Shown here: piece after piece, positions 1 to 8,153 of the stretch | Numbering within the stretch: the first letter of the stretch is position 1 | Layout: the number at the start of each line of letters is the position of its first letter | Source: Marinobacter halotolerans | Lineage (GTDB): Bacteria; Pseudomonadota; Gammaproteobacteria; Pseudomonadales; Oleiphilaceae | Reading direction: 5' to 3' | DNA length: 64,000 nt | Assembly: GCF_008795985.1 (NCBI RefSeq) | Contig: NZ_VMHP01000001.1 | Location: 744,001 to 808,000 of the forward strand | The notes under the pieces: model-generated | The model's database searches: none | What the model was told of the DNA's origin: nothing | What the model saw: the letters and a program-made list of their open reading frames with translations, nothing else | Position numbers and translations under genes: made by a program

Positions 1-432
1 CTGGCCCAGACCGCACACGAATTCTCGGAGCGGCTGGGCAGTGAAGTAAAACTGGAATACCGCTTGCCTCCGCAGACACTGTCGCCAAACGAGGAGATCC
101 ATACACTACAGATCGTCCGTGAGGGTCTGGCCAATGCAGTCAAACACTCTGACGCATCAGAAATCGTGGTACAGGTACTGTTTGAGTCGCCGCGGGTACA
201 GGTCAGAATACTGGACAACGGCAAAGGACTTCCCTCGAGTGATCAGCCGGCTCACCACTATGGCCTAATTATCATGCAGGACCGAGCACGCACCCTGGGT
301 GGAAAAGTCAGCGTGAGAAATCGCGACAGCGGCGGTGTGGAAGTCGCCCTGAGTTTTGTACCCAAGAGCCGGCACCTGATTACGTCAGAGCCGGCCATCA
401 GTCAGTCTTTACAACAATCCGTTAAAGAATGA
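1..432 (+). CDS. narX: Nitrate/nitrite sensor histidine kinase, C-terminal part (NarX-like, 5' truncated by window)
   Basis: The reading frame is open from base 1 to the TGA at 430-432, so only the last ~143 residues of a longer kinase are present. What is visible is the HATPase_c domain of the NarX/NarQ/LuxR-type kinase family: an N-box with an [14 protein letters not shown] motif, then a DNGKG G1 box and a [10 protein letters not shown] segment. The sensor region, HAMP and phospho-acceptor helices lie upstream of the window. The stop overlaps the start of the following narL-like gene in an ATGA, so the two are translationally coupled and form a cognate pair. Assignment to NarX rather than another HisKA_3 kinase rests on the NarL neighbour and on the narK genes at the other edge. 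Confidence 0.85.
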   Translation: MAQTAHEFSERLGSEVKLEYRLPPQTLSPNEEIHTLQIVREGLANAVKHSDASEIVVQVLFESPRVQVRILDNGKGLPSSDQPAHHYGLIIMQDRARTLGGKVSVRNRDSGGVEVALSFVPKSRHLITSEPAISQSLQQSVKE

Positions 433-1112
433 GAAGCACTATGCCAGACAAACTGTCAGACACACCCGCAGGTATTCTGTTGATCGACGATCACCCTCTA
501 TTGCGCCAGGGCATCAAGCAACTGATCGACATGGAAGACGACATGCAGGTGGTAGGCCAGGCCAGCAACGCCGCCGACGGTATCCGCCTGGCACAGGAAC
601 TTGAGCCGGACCTGATACTGATGGACCTGAACATGCCGGAAATGAACGGTATCGAGGCTCTTAAAAAATTGCGGGAAGAAAGCGTCAGTTCGCGGATCAT
701 CATGTTCACGGTCTCGGATCACGAAGATGATGTTGTCGCCGCACTGAGAGCCGGCGCTGACGGCTACCTGCTGAAGGACATGGAACCGGAGGACATGATC
801 GGGCAGCTACACCAGGCGGCGGTGGGCAAGCTGGTGATCAGTGATCGCCTGACCACCCTGCTGGCACAGGCACTGCGCTCCCAGAAACCCCAACAGACAT
901 CCCGCCCGGACTTCGACAGCCTGACCCCGCGGGAAAAAGACATTCTGCGCCTGATTGCCGAAGGCCTGTCCAATAAGATGATCGGCCGCAAGCTGGATAT
1001 CAGCGACGGCACCGTGAAGGTTCATGTGAAGCACCTTCTGAAGAAACTGAACCTGCGCTCACGGGTGGAAGTGGCAGTGTGGGCCGTGGAGGAAGGTTTG
1101 CACAAAGCTTAA
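429..1112 (+). CDS. narL: NarL-type nitrate/nitrite response regulator
   Basis: A 227-residue LuxR/FixJ-class response regulator. The receiver domain (about residues 15-130) has the acidic pair in LLIDDHPLL, the phospho-accepting Asp66 in LILMDLNMP, and a conserved Lys in [11 protein letters not shown] GerE-type helix-turn-helix follows at about 165-225 ([19 protein letters not shown], then [12 protein letters not shown]). This is the NarL/NarP arrangement that binds TACYYMT heptamers and controls nitrate and nitrite respiration genes. The ATG at 429 overlaps the kinase stop (ATGA); an ATG at 441 is an alternative start. The likely signal source is the kinase directly upstream. Confidence 0.92.
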   Translation: MRSTMPDKLSDTPAGILLIDDHPLLRQGIKQLIDMEDDMQVVGQASNAADGIRLAQELEPDLILMDLNMPEMNGIEALKKLREESVSSRIIMFTVSDHEDDVVAALRAGADGYLLKDMEPEDMIGQLHQAAVGKLVISDRLTTLLAQALRSQKPQQTSRPDFDSLTPREKDILRLIAEGLSNKMIGRKLDISDGTVKVHVKHLLKKLNLRSRVEVAVWAVEEGLHKA

Positions 1113-1154
1113 GTTACATGCGCCCTGGGCAAGCCTGCTTCCGTGATCGCCCTT

Positions 1155-1328
1155 TCAGGCGGACGGTCGAATGACATCCTCGGGATTCCTTTTTCGAGAC
1201 TGGTCCCGGCGCTCTTCACGGCGACGTTTCAGCTGGTTGGATTTGAACTCGTTGTCGACCAGGTCCAGCCATTTCAGATGCTGGTTCCACGCCTCGTCTG
1301 TCATGTTCTCGGGCTTTTTACAGGCCAT
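1155..1328 (-). CDS. Small basic hypothetical protein (57 aa)
   Basis: A short reading frame with a textbook ribosome-binding site (CAGGAGG, 5 nt before the ATG at 1328). It encodes 57 residues: an N-terminal MACKKPENMTDEAW stretch, a Trp-containing helix, then a strongly basic KRRREERRDQSRKR segment. It has no signal peptide or membrane segment. It lies alone between narL and matB, reading toward narL. I do not recognise a family. The strong Shine-Dalgarno and the sensible amphipathic/basic composition argue that it is translated; a nucleic-acid-binding role would be a guess. The rest of the interval 1113-1451 holds no other feature that I can support. Confidence 0.55.
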   Translation of the reverse strand: MACKKPENMTDEAWNQHLKWLDLVDNEFKSNQLKRRREERRDQSRKRNPEDVIRPSA

Positions 1329-1451
1329 GATTGCCTCCTGATGCTCAGAGAAATATCAGCAATTGCCGACGCACCTTGAACGTGCATCTGTCATAAACCT
1401 TAACCCGCAACCCCTTCGAGAATAAAGTCCCTGAGTATCCGGCCTGGAGAA

Positions 1452-2975
1452 TCAGGCCGGGTTCTGATAGATGTCCTTGTAGTCTTCCCGGAGCTGTTTC
1501 TTCTGGACCTTGCCCATGGTGTTTCTGGGCAGGCTTTCCACAAAGAAGACTCGCTTGGGCTGCTTGTAGCGGGCAAGGTCCTCCTTCAACGCGCCGATGA
1601 CCTCCTTCTCGGTCAGGGTTGCGCCCGGCTCCAGAACAACGACTGCGGTTACGCCCTCACCGAAGTCGGGATGGGGCACGCCCACGACCGCTGATTCCGA
1701 GACGCCATCCATCTCATCGATGATCTGCTCCACTTCCTTGGGGTACACGTTGAAGCCGCCGGAGATCACCAGGTCCTTGTCGCGGCCCACAATCTGGATG
1801 TAGCCCCGTTCATCCCGCAGGGCCAGGTCGCCGGTGACAAAAAAGCCGTCTTCTAGTAGTTCTTCCCGGGTTTTTTCCGGCATCCGCCAGTACCCCTTGA
1901 ACACGTTGGGGCCGCGCACTTCCAGCATACCGATCTCGCCATCCGGCAGAGGTGTGTGGTTGTCGTCGGTAATGCGAACCTCCACTCCGGGCAAAGGCTG
2001 GCCAACAGTGCCGGCTATGCGGTCGCCATCATAGGGGTTGGAGGTATTCATATTGGTTTCGGTCATGCCATAACGCTCCAGAATGGCATGGCCGGTGCGC
2101 TTTTCGAATTCCCGGTGGGTGTCCGCCGTCAGCGGGGCGGAGCCGGAGACAAACAGACGCATGTTCGCCACCAGCTCCGGGGTCAGCCGGTCATCCTGCA
2201 GCAGGCGGGTATAAAAGGTAGGCACGCCCATCAGGGCGGTGCCCCGTGGCATGGCCTCAATGATGGCATCGGCGTCGAAACGCGGCATGAAATAGAGACT
2301 GCCGCCCGCCATCAGGGTCACGTTGCAGGCCACAAACAGGCCGTGGGTGTGGAAAATAGGCAACGCATGAATCAACCGGTCCGCGTCGGTGAAACGCCAG
2401 GCCTCGGTCAGCGACCGGGCGTTAGAGCCCAGGTTGTGGTGTGTCAGCATCGCGCCCTTGGAGCGACCGGTGGTGCCGGAGGTATAAAGAATGGCGGCCA
2501 GGTCGTCGCTGTCCCGGGGTTCAATTTCGGTAAAGGGCTCGGCGGCGTTGGCCTTGTCCATCAGCGAACCATCGGCTTCGGTCCCGAGGGTTTCAACTGC
2601 CGGGCAACCCTTCTCCTTCGCAATGGCCCGGGCATCGGTCAGCGATTCCGGACGGCAGACAAACAGCGCCGGCTCCGCGTCCCCCAGGAAATAGCCGATC
2701 TCTGACGCAGTGTAGCCGGTATTCAGCGGCAGATAGACACCCCCCATCCGCAGGCAGGCCAGATACAGCAGTATTGCCTCCGGGCTCTTGTCGACCTGCA
2801 CCGCAACGCGGTCCCCCGGGGTCACGCCCAACGCCTTCAAGGCACCGGCCAGCCGGCTGCTGAGCTCAAGTGCCTGACCGAAGGTGTAGTTACGGCCCTC
2901 CGGCGTTTCAATAAAGGTTTTGTCGGAGCGCGGGGTCATGCGCTCGGCAAAGGTACTGAAGAGATTGTCATTCAT
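1452..2975 (-). CDS. matB: Malonyl-CoA synthetase (MatB-like acyl-CoA synthetase)
   Basis: A 507-residue member of the ANL adenylate-forming superfamily. The AMP-binding P-loop (ILYTSGTTGRSKGAML, about residue 163), the YGMTETN motif and the C-terminal PRNTMGKVQKKQL segment with the catalytic Lys are all present. The length matches MatB (about 500), which activates malonate to malonyl-CoA using ATP and CoA. The function is fixed by context: the start overlaps the malonyl-CoA decarboxylase stop in an ATGA, and a dicarboxylate TRAP transporter lies upstream in the same direction. A GGGAG site precedes the ATG. It is the last gene of the malonate operon. Another short-chain acyl-CoA ligase is possible from sequence alone but unlikely here. 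Confidence 0.9.
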   Translation of the reverse strand: MNDNLFSTFAERMTPRSDKTFIETPEGRNYTFGQALELSSRLAGALKALGVTPGDRVAVQVDKSPEAILLYLACLRMGGVYLPLNTGYTASEIGYFLGDAEPALFVCRPESLTDARAIAKEKGCPAVETLGTEADGSLMDKANAAEPFTEIEPRDSDDLAAILYTSGTTGRSKGAMLTHHNLGSNARSLTEAWRFTDADRLIHALPIFHTHGLFVACNVTLMAGGSLYFMPRFDADAIIEAMPRGTALMGVPTFYTRLLQDDRLTPELVANMRLFVSGSAPLTADTHREFEKRTGHAILERYGMTETNMNTSNPYDGDRIAGTVGQPLPGVEVRITDDNHTPLPDGEIGMLEVRGPNVFKGYWRMPEKTREELLEDGFFVTGDLALRDERGYIQIVGRDKDLVISGGFNVYPKEVEQIIDEMDGVSESAVVGVPHPDFGEGVTAVVVLEPGATLTEKEVIGALKEDLARYKQPKRVFFVESLPRNTMGKVQKKQLREDYKDIYQNPA

Positions 2976-4330
2976 TTTGTGGTTTCTCCCTTAAGCAGTT
3001 TACGCCCGCGCTTGCTCAAATCTCGTACGCTAGAGGAGCACACGATGGTGTAGTTGGCGGTGTACTGTTCGTGATTGCGCTCGATGTTATCGAGCACATA
3101 GAGGTAATTGACCATGAGGCCGCAGGACTGCTGTATGCCCTGTGCCGACACGTCACCCAGCCAGTTGATCCGGTGTAGCTCAGCACCGTTACCCAGATGG
3201 AAACGCGCCACCGGATTCATCGGCTGGCCATCAGCGGCCTTGGTTTTCAGCAGATAGCGGGCCGCCAGCGGGCGAATCACGTTATCCAGTGCCTCGGATC
3301 GTTCCGGATCCTCTGTCCAGCTCGGGTCGTCAAGATGCCTGAGCGTCTCCACGGCATCTGGCTCCAGAAGCTCCGGGTGTTCCAGGTAGGTGGTTTGCAG
3401 CCACCGGCGGAATCCCGGCATGGGTGAGAGCGTGACAAAGTGCTTGAGATTGGGCAGCTCCTGTTTCAGCTCCTGAACCACCTGCTTGATCAGGAAATTG
3501 CCGAAGGAGATGCCCCGCAGCCCTACCTGGCAGTTGCTGATGCCAAAAAAGGCCGCCGCGTTGGCGGACTCGGCGGAATCGATATCGTACCGGTCACTGG
3601 CCAGGATGGTCTGGATCTGGGCCGGCAGCCCCCGGGTCAGTGCCACCTCCACAAAGATCAGCGGTTCGTCACCGATGGCCGGATGGAAAAACGCAAAACA
3701 GCGGCGGTCACGGGCGTCCAGCCGCCGGCGAAGGTCGTCCCAGTCCTGAATTTTGTGCACCGCCTCGTAGCGGATGATTTTCTCCAGAATGGTGGCCGGG
3801 GTATTCCAGTCAATGCGCTTGAGTACCAGAAAACCCCGGTTGAACCAGGACGCGAACAGATGGATGAAGTCTGCATTGATGGGCTCAAACTCTGCATGGC
3901 CCTTCATCAGGCGCAGCATGTCTTCCCGCATCTTTACGATTTCGTGGGTTCCGCCGGTACTCAGGTTCAGACGCCGCAGCAGCTCCTGTCTGCGTGGCTC
4001 ACAGGCCTCGAACAGGTGCTCCAGCGCGGTATTGTCACGGGATTGCCGGTAGGCCTCGTAGGCCGCGTCAATTTCAGCCGGGTCAGCGGAAAAGTCCGTG
4101 GCCAGGCGCTCGAAAAACACGGTTTTTCCAGCGTCGTCCAGGCGTGAGTAGATATCCAGCGCATGGCTGGCATGGGTAATACTGGACACTTCCCCATCGC
4201 TGTTCAGCAGCGCCTTGCAGGCCTCAAGCAGCTTGGCAGGGTCGGCAACACCGCCACCACCGCGCCGCCGGAGTAGCGCTTCACGCTGGGTAATATTACT
4301 GAACAGTTCCTGAAGAAAACTCATGTTCAT
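2972..4330 (-). CDS. matA: Malonyl-CoA decarboxylase
   Basis: A 452-residue malonyl-CoA decarboxylase, which converts malonyl-CoA to acetyl-CoA and CO2. An N-terminal helical oligomerisation domain (about 1-160) precedes the GNAT-like catalytic domain. The family's catalytic Ser and His regions are visible in HFVTLSPMPGFRRWL and RFHLGNGAELHRINW. It sits in an operon directly upstream of matB (4-bp overlap) and downstream of the TRAP permease. The start at 4330 (Met-Asn-Met) is 8-9 nt after an AGGG; Met3 is an alternative. Between this gene and dctM (4331-4388) there is a near-perfect hairpin at 4362-4383 that may tune expression between uptake and metabolism. Confidence 0.92.
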   Translation of the reverse strand: MNMSFLQELFSNITQREALLRRRGGGGVADPAKLLEACKALLNSDGEVSSITHASHALDIYSRLDDAGKTVFFERLATDFSADPAEIDAAYEAYRQSRDNTALEHLFEACEPRRQELLRRLNLSTGGTHEIVKMREDMLRLMKGHAEFEPINADFIHLFASWFNRGFLVLKRIDWNTPATILEKIIRYEAVHKIQDWDDLRRRLDARDRRCFAFFHPAIGDEPLIFVEVALTRGLPAQIQTILASDRYDIDSAESANAAAFFGISNCQVGLRGISFGNFLIKQVVQELKQELPNLKHFVTLSPMPGFRRWLQTTYLEHPELLEPDAVETLRHLDDPSWTEDPERSEALDNVIRPLAARYLLKTKAADGQPMNPVARFHLGNGAELHRINWLGDVSAQGIQQSCGLMVNYLYVLDNIERNHEQYTANYTIVCSSSVRDLSKRGRKLLKGETTK

Positions 4331-4388
4331 AAATTTGCCCTGTTGTCTCGGGTAGGGATTCAGCAGGGGCTTGCGCCCCCGCTACGGA

Positions 4389-5729
4389 TCACGAGATTGG
4401 TTTGTTCATCATCATGTCTGGCAGCCACAACGCAATCTGTGGGAAGAAGCAGAGCAGAATGATGCCCACAACCATGCAAAGGGCGTAGGGCAGGCTGCCC
4501 ATCAGCACATCTCTCAGGGAAATATCCGGGGCAATCCCCTTTATTATGAACAGGTTAAGACCCACCGGCGGCGTAATCAGACCAATTTCCAGGTTGATGG
4601 TCAGAATGACCGCGAACCAGTAGGGGTCGAAGTTCGCCGCAAGGATGATCGGCAGCAGGATAGGTGCGGTCATGACGATCACAGCAACCGGCGGAAGGAA
4701 GAACCCGGCTACCAGCAGGAACAGGTTAATGGCCCCCATCAGCACCCAGCGGTTTACTTCCAGATCGGCAATGCCACCGGCAAGCGTCTGGGTGATGTAC
4801 AGCGACGATAACGCGTAGGCAAAGATCTCTGCTGCGGCGATGATCAGCATGATCATCACGCTTTCCCGCAAGGCATCCCGAAAGATGGTTTTCAGGGGCT
4901 TTGCCTGCCACATCCGGTAGACGAAGATGGCCAGCGCGATACACAGGAACGCGCCCACACCCGCCGCTTCAGAGGGCGTTGCAACCCCGCCGTAAAGAGC
5001 GAAAAGAATGGCCATGACCACGGCAAGGAACGGCAGCACGCGGAGCAAGGCGCGGGCGTTCCCCTCGACGTTCTCCTTGACCTTCGAGGCCATGCCCGAA
5101 AGGGCGCTGGGTGTATCGTAGCCGCCGGCCAGTTTGCAGGCGATCAGCGTCCAGGCCATAAACAGGAGCGCCAGCATCAGGCCGGGTACCGCACCGGCGA
5201 TGAAGAGCCGGCCAATCGACGTTTCCGTCGAGATGCCATAGACGATCATGGTGACGGACGGCGGAATCAGGATGCCCAGGGTGCCGCCGGCGGCAATACA
5301 GCCTGCGGCAACGCCGTTGGGGTAACCCCGCTTCTGCATTTCCGGAATGCCCAGTTTGCCGATGGCCGCACAGGTGGCCGGGGATGACCCGGACAGGGCA
5401 GAGAACACCGAGCAGGCGGCGATATTGGAAATCGCGAGGCCGCCCGGCAGACGCCCCATCCACAGATCGAGGGACCGATAAAGGTCCTTGCCCGTCGGCG
5501 ATGAGGCCACGGCGGCGCCCATCAGGATGAACATGGGGATGGCGACAAAACCGAACGACGCAATGCTGCCGAAAAAGGTTTCACCAAAATACGTCAGTTC
5601 GCCCATACCCCTGTCGATCACCAGCGCGGCAATGGACACGCCGCCCAGCGCGAAGGCAATGGGAGTGCCGATAGCCATCAGAAACAGCAGGGCCAACAAC
5701 ACGAGGATTCCACTGGTAACAGGATCCAT
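4389..5729 (-). CDS. dctM: TRAP transporter large permease subunit (DctM), probable malonate
   Basis: A 446-residue DctM-family large permease of a tripartite ATP-independent periplasmic transporter, with about 12 hydrophobic segments. The family's loop motifs are visible (SGSSPATCAAIGKLGIPEM near residue 110, and the PPSVTMIVYG segment). It carries out sodium-driven solute import with DctQ and the periplasmic DctP. The start lies 2 nt after the dctQ stop, so the two are co-translated. Its place before malonyl-CoA decarboxylase and synthetase makes malonate the likely substrate, as in the MatPQM-type systems of rhizobia; this is inference from context, and another C3/C4 dicarboxylate cannot be excluded. 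Confidence 0.88.
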   Translation of the reverse strand: MDPVTSGILVLLALLFLMAIGTPIAFALGGVSIAALVIDRGMGELTYFGETFFGSIASFGFVAIPMFILMGAAVASSPTGKDLYRSLDLWMGRLPGGLAISNIAACSVFSALSGSSPATCAAIGKLGIPEMQKRGYPNGVAAGCIAAGGTLGILIPPSVTMIVYGISTETSIGRLFIAGAVPGLMLALLFMAWTLIACKLAGGYDTPSALSGMASKVKENVEGNARALLRVLPFLAVVMAILFALYGGVATPSEAAGVGAFLCIALAIFVYRMWQAKPLKTIFRDALRESVMIMLIIAAAEIFAYALSSLYITQTLAGGIADLEVNRWVLMGAINLFLLVAGFFLPPVAVIVMTAPILLPIILAANFDPYWFAVILTINLEIGLITPPVGLNLFIIKGIAPDISLRDVLMGSLPYALCMVVGIILLCFFPQIALWLPDMMMNKPIS

Positions 5730-5731
5730 AC

Positions 5732-6253
5732 TTATTGCCCTCCGCGCAGAAATTCAGCGACATACTGAAGCGACAGCATGGTCGCCCCAATCGCCATCGG
5801 GGCTATGGCAGGCCATAGCGGTGGATTCCAGACGGTGCCAGTGGTCCAGCCTTCCGACCATGCCTCGTGAACGTAGATCCACGACCCATAGGTCAGCGCC
5901 AGACAAAAGCCGATGCCGCACAATCCGCCCAGCACGTCTACACCTTTTTTGGCAACACCAGTCAGGGAATCGGACAAAACGGTGACCGCAACGTGGCCGC
6001 CGGTCAGCAATACATAGGGTGCGCCCAACAGCATCGCGCTGCTGATGGCATAGGTAGTGAATTCGGTTTGCCAGACAGTGCTTTCGCCCAGCACGTAACG
6101 CACGAAAACCATGTGACAAACGGTAAGAACGCCTATGCCCAACAGGCTTCCGGCAATGACTGCAGCAATCATTGAAAGCCGGTCCATCAGGCGAACGTAG
6201 GTACCGCTAATACCCGTAGGAGCGGGTCTTGAATGGGAAACAGAGTCGGACAT
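5732..6253 (-). CDS. dctQ: TRAP transporter small permease subunit (DctQ)
   Basis: A 173-residue DctQ-family protein with four predicted transmembrane segments, at about residues 28-50, 65-90, 102-125 and 145-165. The family's conserved RYVLGESTVWQTEF region lies between the first two helices. It pairs with the large permease DctM encoded 2 nt downstream. The start ATG at 6253 is separated from dctP by 75 bp containing a strong GC hairpin at 6277-6296, so the permease genes are probably expressed at a lower level than the binding protein. Confidence 0.85.
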   Translation of the reverse strand: MSDSVSHSRPAPTGISGTYVRLMDRLSMIAAVIAGSLLGIGVLTVCHMVFVRYVLGESTVWQTEFTTYAISSAMLLGAPYVLLTGGHVAVTVLSDSLTGVAKKGVDVLGGLCGIGFCLALTYGSWIYVHEAWSEGWTTGTVWNPPLWPAIAPMAIGATMLSLQYVAEFLRGGQ

Positions 6254-6276
6254 GATACCTTCTACTCTCTCGAGGA

Positions 6277-6296
6277 GGGCCCCCGTGAGGGGGCCC
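6277..6296 (-). promoter_or_regulatory. Intercistronic GC hairpin between dctP and dctQ
   Basis: A perfect 8-bp stem (5'-GGGCCCCC/GGGGGCCC) closed by a 4-nt loop, with no T-run after it on the transcribed strand. It lies just downstream of the binding-protein gene and upstream of the permease genes. Such structures often protect upstream mRNA or partly stop transcription, giving more binding protein than permease. The stem is seen directly; the role is inferred. Confidence 0.65.
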
Positions 6297-6328
6297 GATC
6301 ATTGGCTGGATCGGTGAACTACGCCGGT

Positions 6329-7324
6329 TTATTCAACCGCGAGTGCCGCATCAATCAGGGCCTGCCCGTTGGGCACCTTTTCAGCGAAGGACTTGTAGGA
6401 ACTTTCTTTCGCAATCTTCAGCCATGCCTGGTAGTCATCCGCGGACATCGAGATGACCTCTACGCCGTTCTCACGGAAGACATCGGCCATTTTCTGGTCG
6501 AGCTGCGCTGCTTCTCCCGCGAAAAACTCTTCCGCTTTTTGTCCGGCATCGGTCAGTGCTTCCTGCTGCTCCGGAGTCAGACGGTCCCAGCTGCGCTCGG
6601 AGATCAGAATGGGCTCGTACATGAACCAGAGCGCGTTTTCGCCCGGGGCAGTCAGGCAGGTCACCTGCTCGTAGATGCGGTATGAGACAAACGAGCCGGA
6701 GGATGTGTTAGCTCCGTCCAGAACACCGGTCTGCATAGCTGTGTAGATTTCCGAGGACGGCATGGAAGCGATAGACGCACCTGCTTCTGCCAGCATTTCG
6801 TCAAACGCCGGTCCTGCAGCACGCATGGTCTGCCCCTCTACGGTGTCGGGCGAGGTAATGCAGCGAACATCGGAGGCAAAGCCACCAGCCAGCCAGGCAT
6901 CGGCCAGGACCCGAACACCGGCGTCATTGATCACTTTCTTGATCATGCCCATGAATTCAGAATCGTTGAGCCGCTGGGCGCGCTCGTGATTACGAACGAG
7001 ACCCGGCATGAGTGTGGCTGAGAACTCGGGATGACGCCCACTGGCGTAGTCCAGAGGCAGTGCGGTCATGTCCAGACGTCCCTGGGTCATGGCGGCCCAC
7101 TGCTCTTTTGCCTTGAACAGTGACTGCCCGGGATAGACCTGGACCGTGAGGCCCACATCGGCTTTTTTCACTTCTTCAGCAATCAACTGAACCATTTCAT
7201 CACGCACATCCCCTTTACCGCCGGGGAACTGGTGAGATGCACGAAGTACGGTTTCTGCCGACGCAAGGCTGGCAGAGAAAGCAAGGCCCGCGGCCACAAC
7301 CAGTGATAAGGCTTTCTTGTTCAT
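6329..7324 (-). CDS. dctP: TRAP transporter periplasmic solute-binding protein (DctP), probable malonate
   Basis: A 331-residue DctP-type binding protein. Starting at the ATG at 7324 gives a proper signal peptide (MNKKALSLVVAAGLAFSASLASA, cut before ETVLRASHQ) behind GGGAG; a longer reading from 7390 would put about 22 unlikely residues in front and run through the operator. The family fold is supported by the GQTMRAAG segment with the conserved substrate-binding Arg and by the EIYTAMQTGVLDGA motif. It delivers the solute to DctQM. It is the first gene of the malonate operon, divergent from the gntR gene, and carries the operator region at 7364-7389 in front of it. Confidence 0.88.
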   Translation of the reverse strand: MNKKALSLVVAAGLAFSASLASAETVLRASHQFPGGKGDVRDEMVQLIAEEVKKADVGLTVQVYPGQSLFKAKEQWAAMTQGRLDMTALPLDYASGRHPEFSATLMPGLVRNHERAQRLNDSEFMGMIKKVINDAGVRVLADAWLAGGFASDVRCITSPDTVEGQTMRAAGPAFDEMLAEAGASIASMPSSEIYTAMQTGVLDGANTSSGSFVSYRIYEQVTCLTAPGENALWFMYEPILISERSWDRLTPEQQEALTDAGQKAEEFFAGEAAQLDQKMADVFRENGVEVISMSADDYQAWLKIAKESSYKSFAEKVPNGQALIDAALAVE

Positions 7325-7363
7325 GGTAGGTAATCTCCCGTTCTCTTGTTCTTGTATGTATAT

Positions 7364-7389
7364 ATCAGCGTATACTGATGTATACATCA
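7364..7389. promoter_or_regulatory. Putative GntR-family operator in the dctP/gntR intergenic region
   Basis: Two overlapping inverted repeats lie 40-65 bp upstream of dctP: ATCAG-N6-CTGAT at 7364-7379 and a perfect 14-bp palindrome TGATGTATACATCA at 7376-7389. The surrounding sequence is rich in TATA/GTATAC steps. FadR-subfamily GntR regulators bind short palindromes of this kind in divergent promoters, and the regulator is encoded next door. The palindromes are seen; binding is inferred. Confidence 0.6.
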
Positions 7390-7478
7390 TCGTACCGGGT
7401 TATACTTATGTCAACTGTGCAACAATTAATTGCTGGCGTACGTACAATCACAAACAAATGCAAAGGAGCGCCCGCCCT

Positions 7479-8144
7479 GTGAAACGCTCAAATACTCAGC
7501 GACTTAAAGACTCCCTGGAAGATGACATCATTAACGGACGGTTATCGCCGGGAGAAAGACTGGACCCCGAAGAGCTGGCCGAGCGCTTTCAGGTATCCCG
7601 CACCCCCATCCGCGAGGCCATCCACCAGCTGACCGCCAGCGGGCTGGTGACCGTTGTTCCCAAAAAGGGCACGTTCGTGGCCAAGGTGGGAGTGGAGCAG
7701 TTGATCGAGATGTTTGAAGTCATGGCGGAACTGGAAGGCATGTGCGGGCGCCTGGCAGCAAGGCGCATCACCCAGAAGGAGCTGGACGGCCTGAGCGAAT
7801 CACTCCATCGGTGCGAGCAGGTAGCCAGCACCGGCGACCCGGATGAATACTATTACGAGAACGAGGATTTCCATCAGCGCATCTACCGGGCCAGCCACAA
7901 CGGCTATCTGGTCAGGGAAGCAAACCAGCTCAAGCAGCGGCTCAAGCCCTACCGCCGGCTGCAGCTACAGGTCCGCAACCGGGTCAGCAATTCACTGAAC
8001 GAGCACCGCGCCATTCATGCGGCGATAAAAGCCGGTGATGCCGCAGCCGCCGAAGACGCGATGCGCCAGCATGTGCTGATTCAGGGTGAGCGCTTCAGCG
8101 ATTTTGTCGCCACCATGAAACAGTTCAACAGCCAAGCATCATAA
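7479..8144 (+). CDS. matR: GntR/FadR-family transcriptional regulator of the malonate operon
   Basis: A 221-residue FadR/FCD-type GntR regulator. The winged HTH spans about residues 5-75 (ERFQVSRTPIREAIHQLTASG is the recognition region), followed by an all-helical FCD effector domain (about 80-205) with the acidic and His positions typical of metal/organic-acid binding (EDFHQRIYRASHN, LNEHRAIHAAI). I chose the GTG at 7479 because AAAGGAG lies 10 nt upstream; the in-frame ATG at 7458 has no Shine-Dalgarno and the reading from 7317 is improbable. Divergent orientation from dctPQM-matAB implies that it senses malonate or malonyl-CoA and represses that operon. The symbol is given by context. Confidence 0.8.
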   Translation: MKRSNTQRLKDSLEDDIINGRLSPGERLDPEELAERFQVSRTPIREAIHQLTASGLVTVVPKKGTFVAKVGVEQLIEMFEVMAELEGMCGRLAARRITQKELDGLSESLHRCEQVASTGDPDEYYYENEDFHQRIYRASHNGYLVREANQLKQRLKPYRRLQLQVRNRVSNSLNEHRAIHAAIKAGDAAAAEDAMRQHVLIQGERFSDFVATMKQFNSQAS

Positions 8145-8153
8145 ACCCGGAGA

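Noticed and set aside
1956..2705. A 249-residue plus-strand frame inside matB
   Set aside because: Composition is Gly/His/Arg-rich with no family pattern, and the minus strand encodes a full malonyl-CoA synthetase there.
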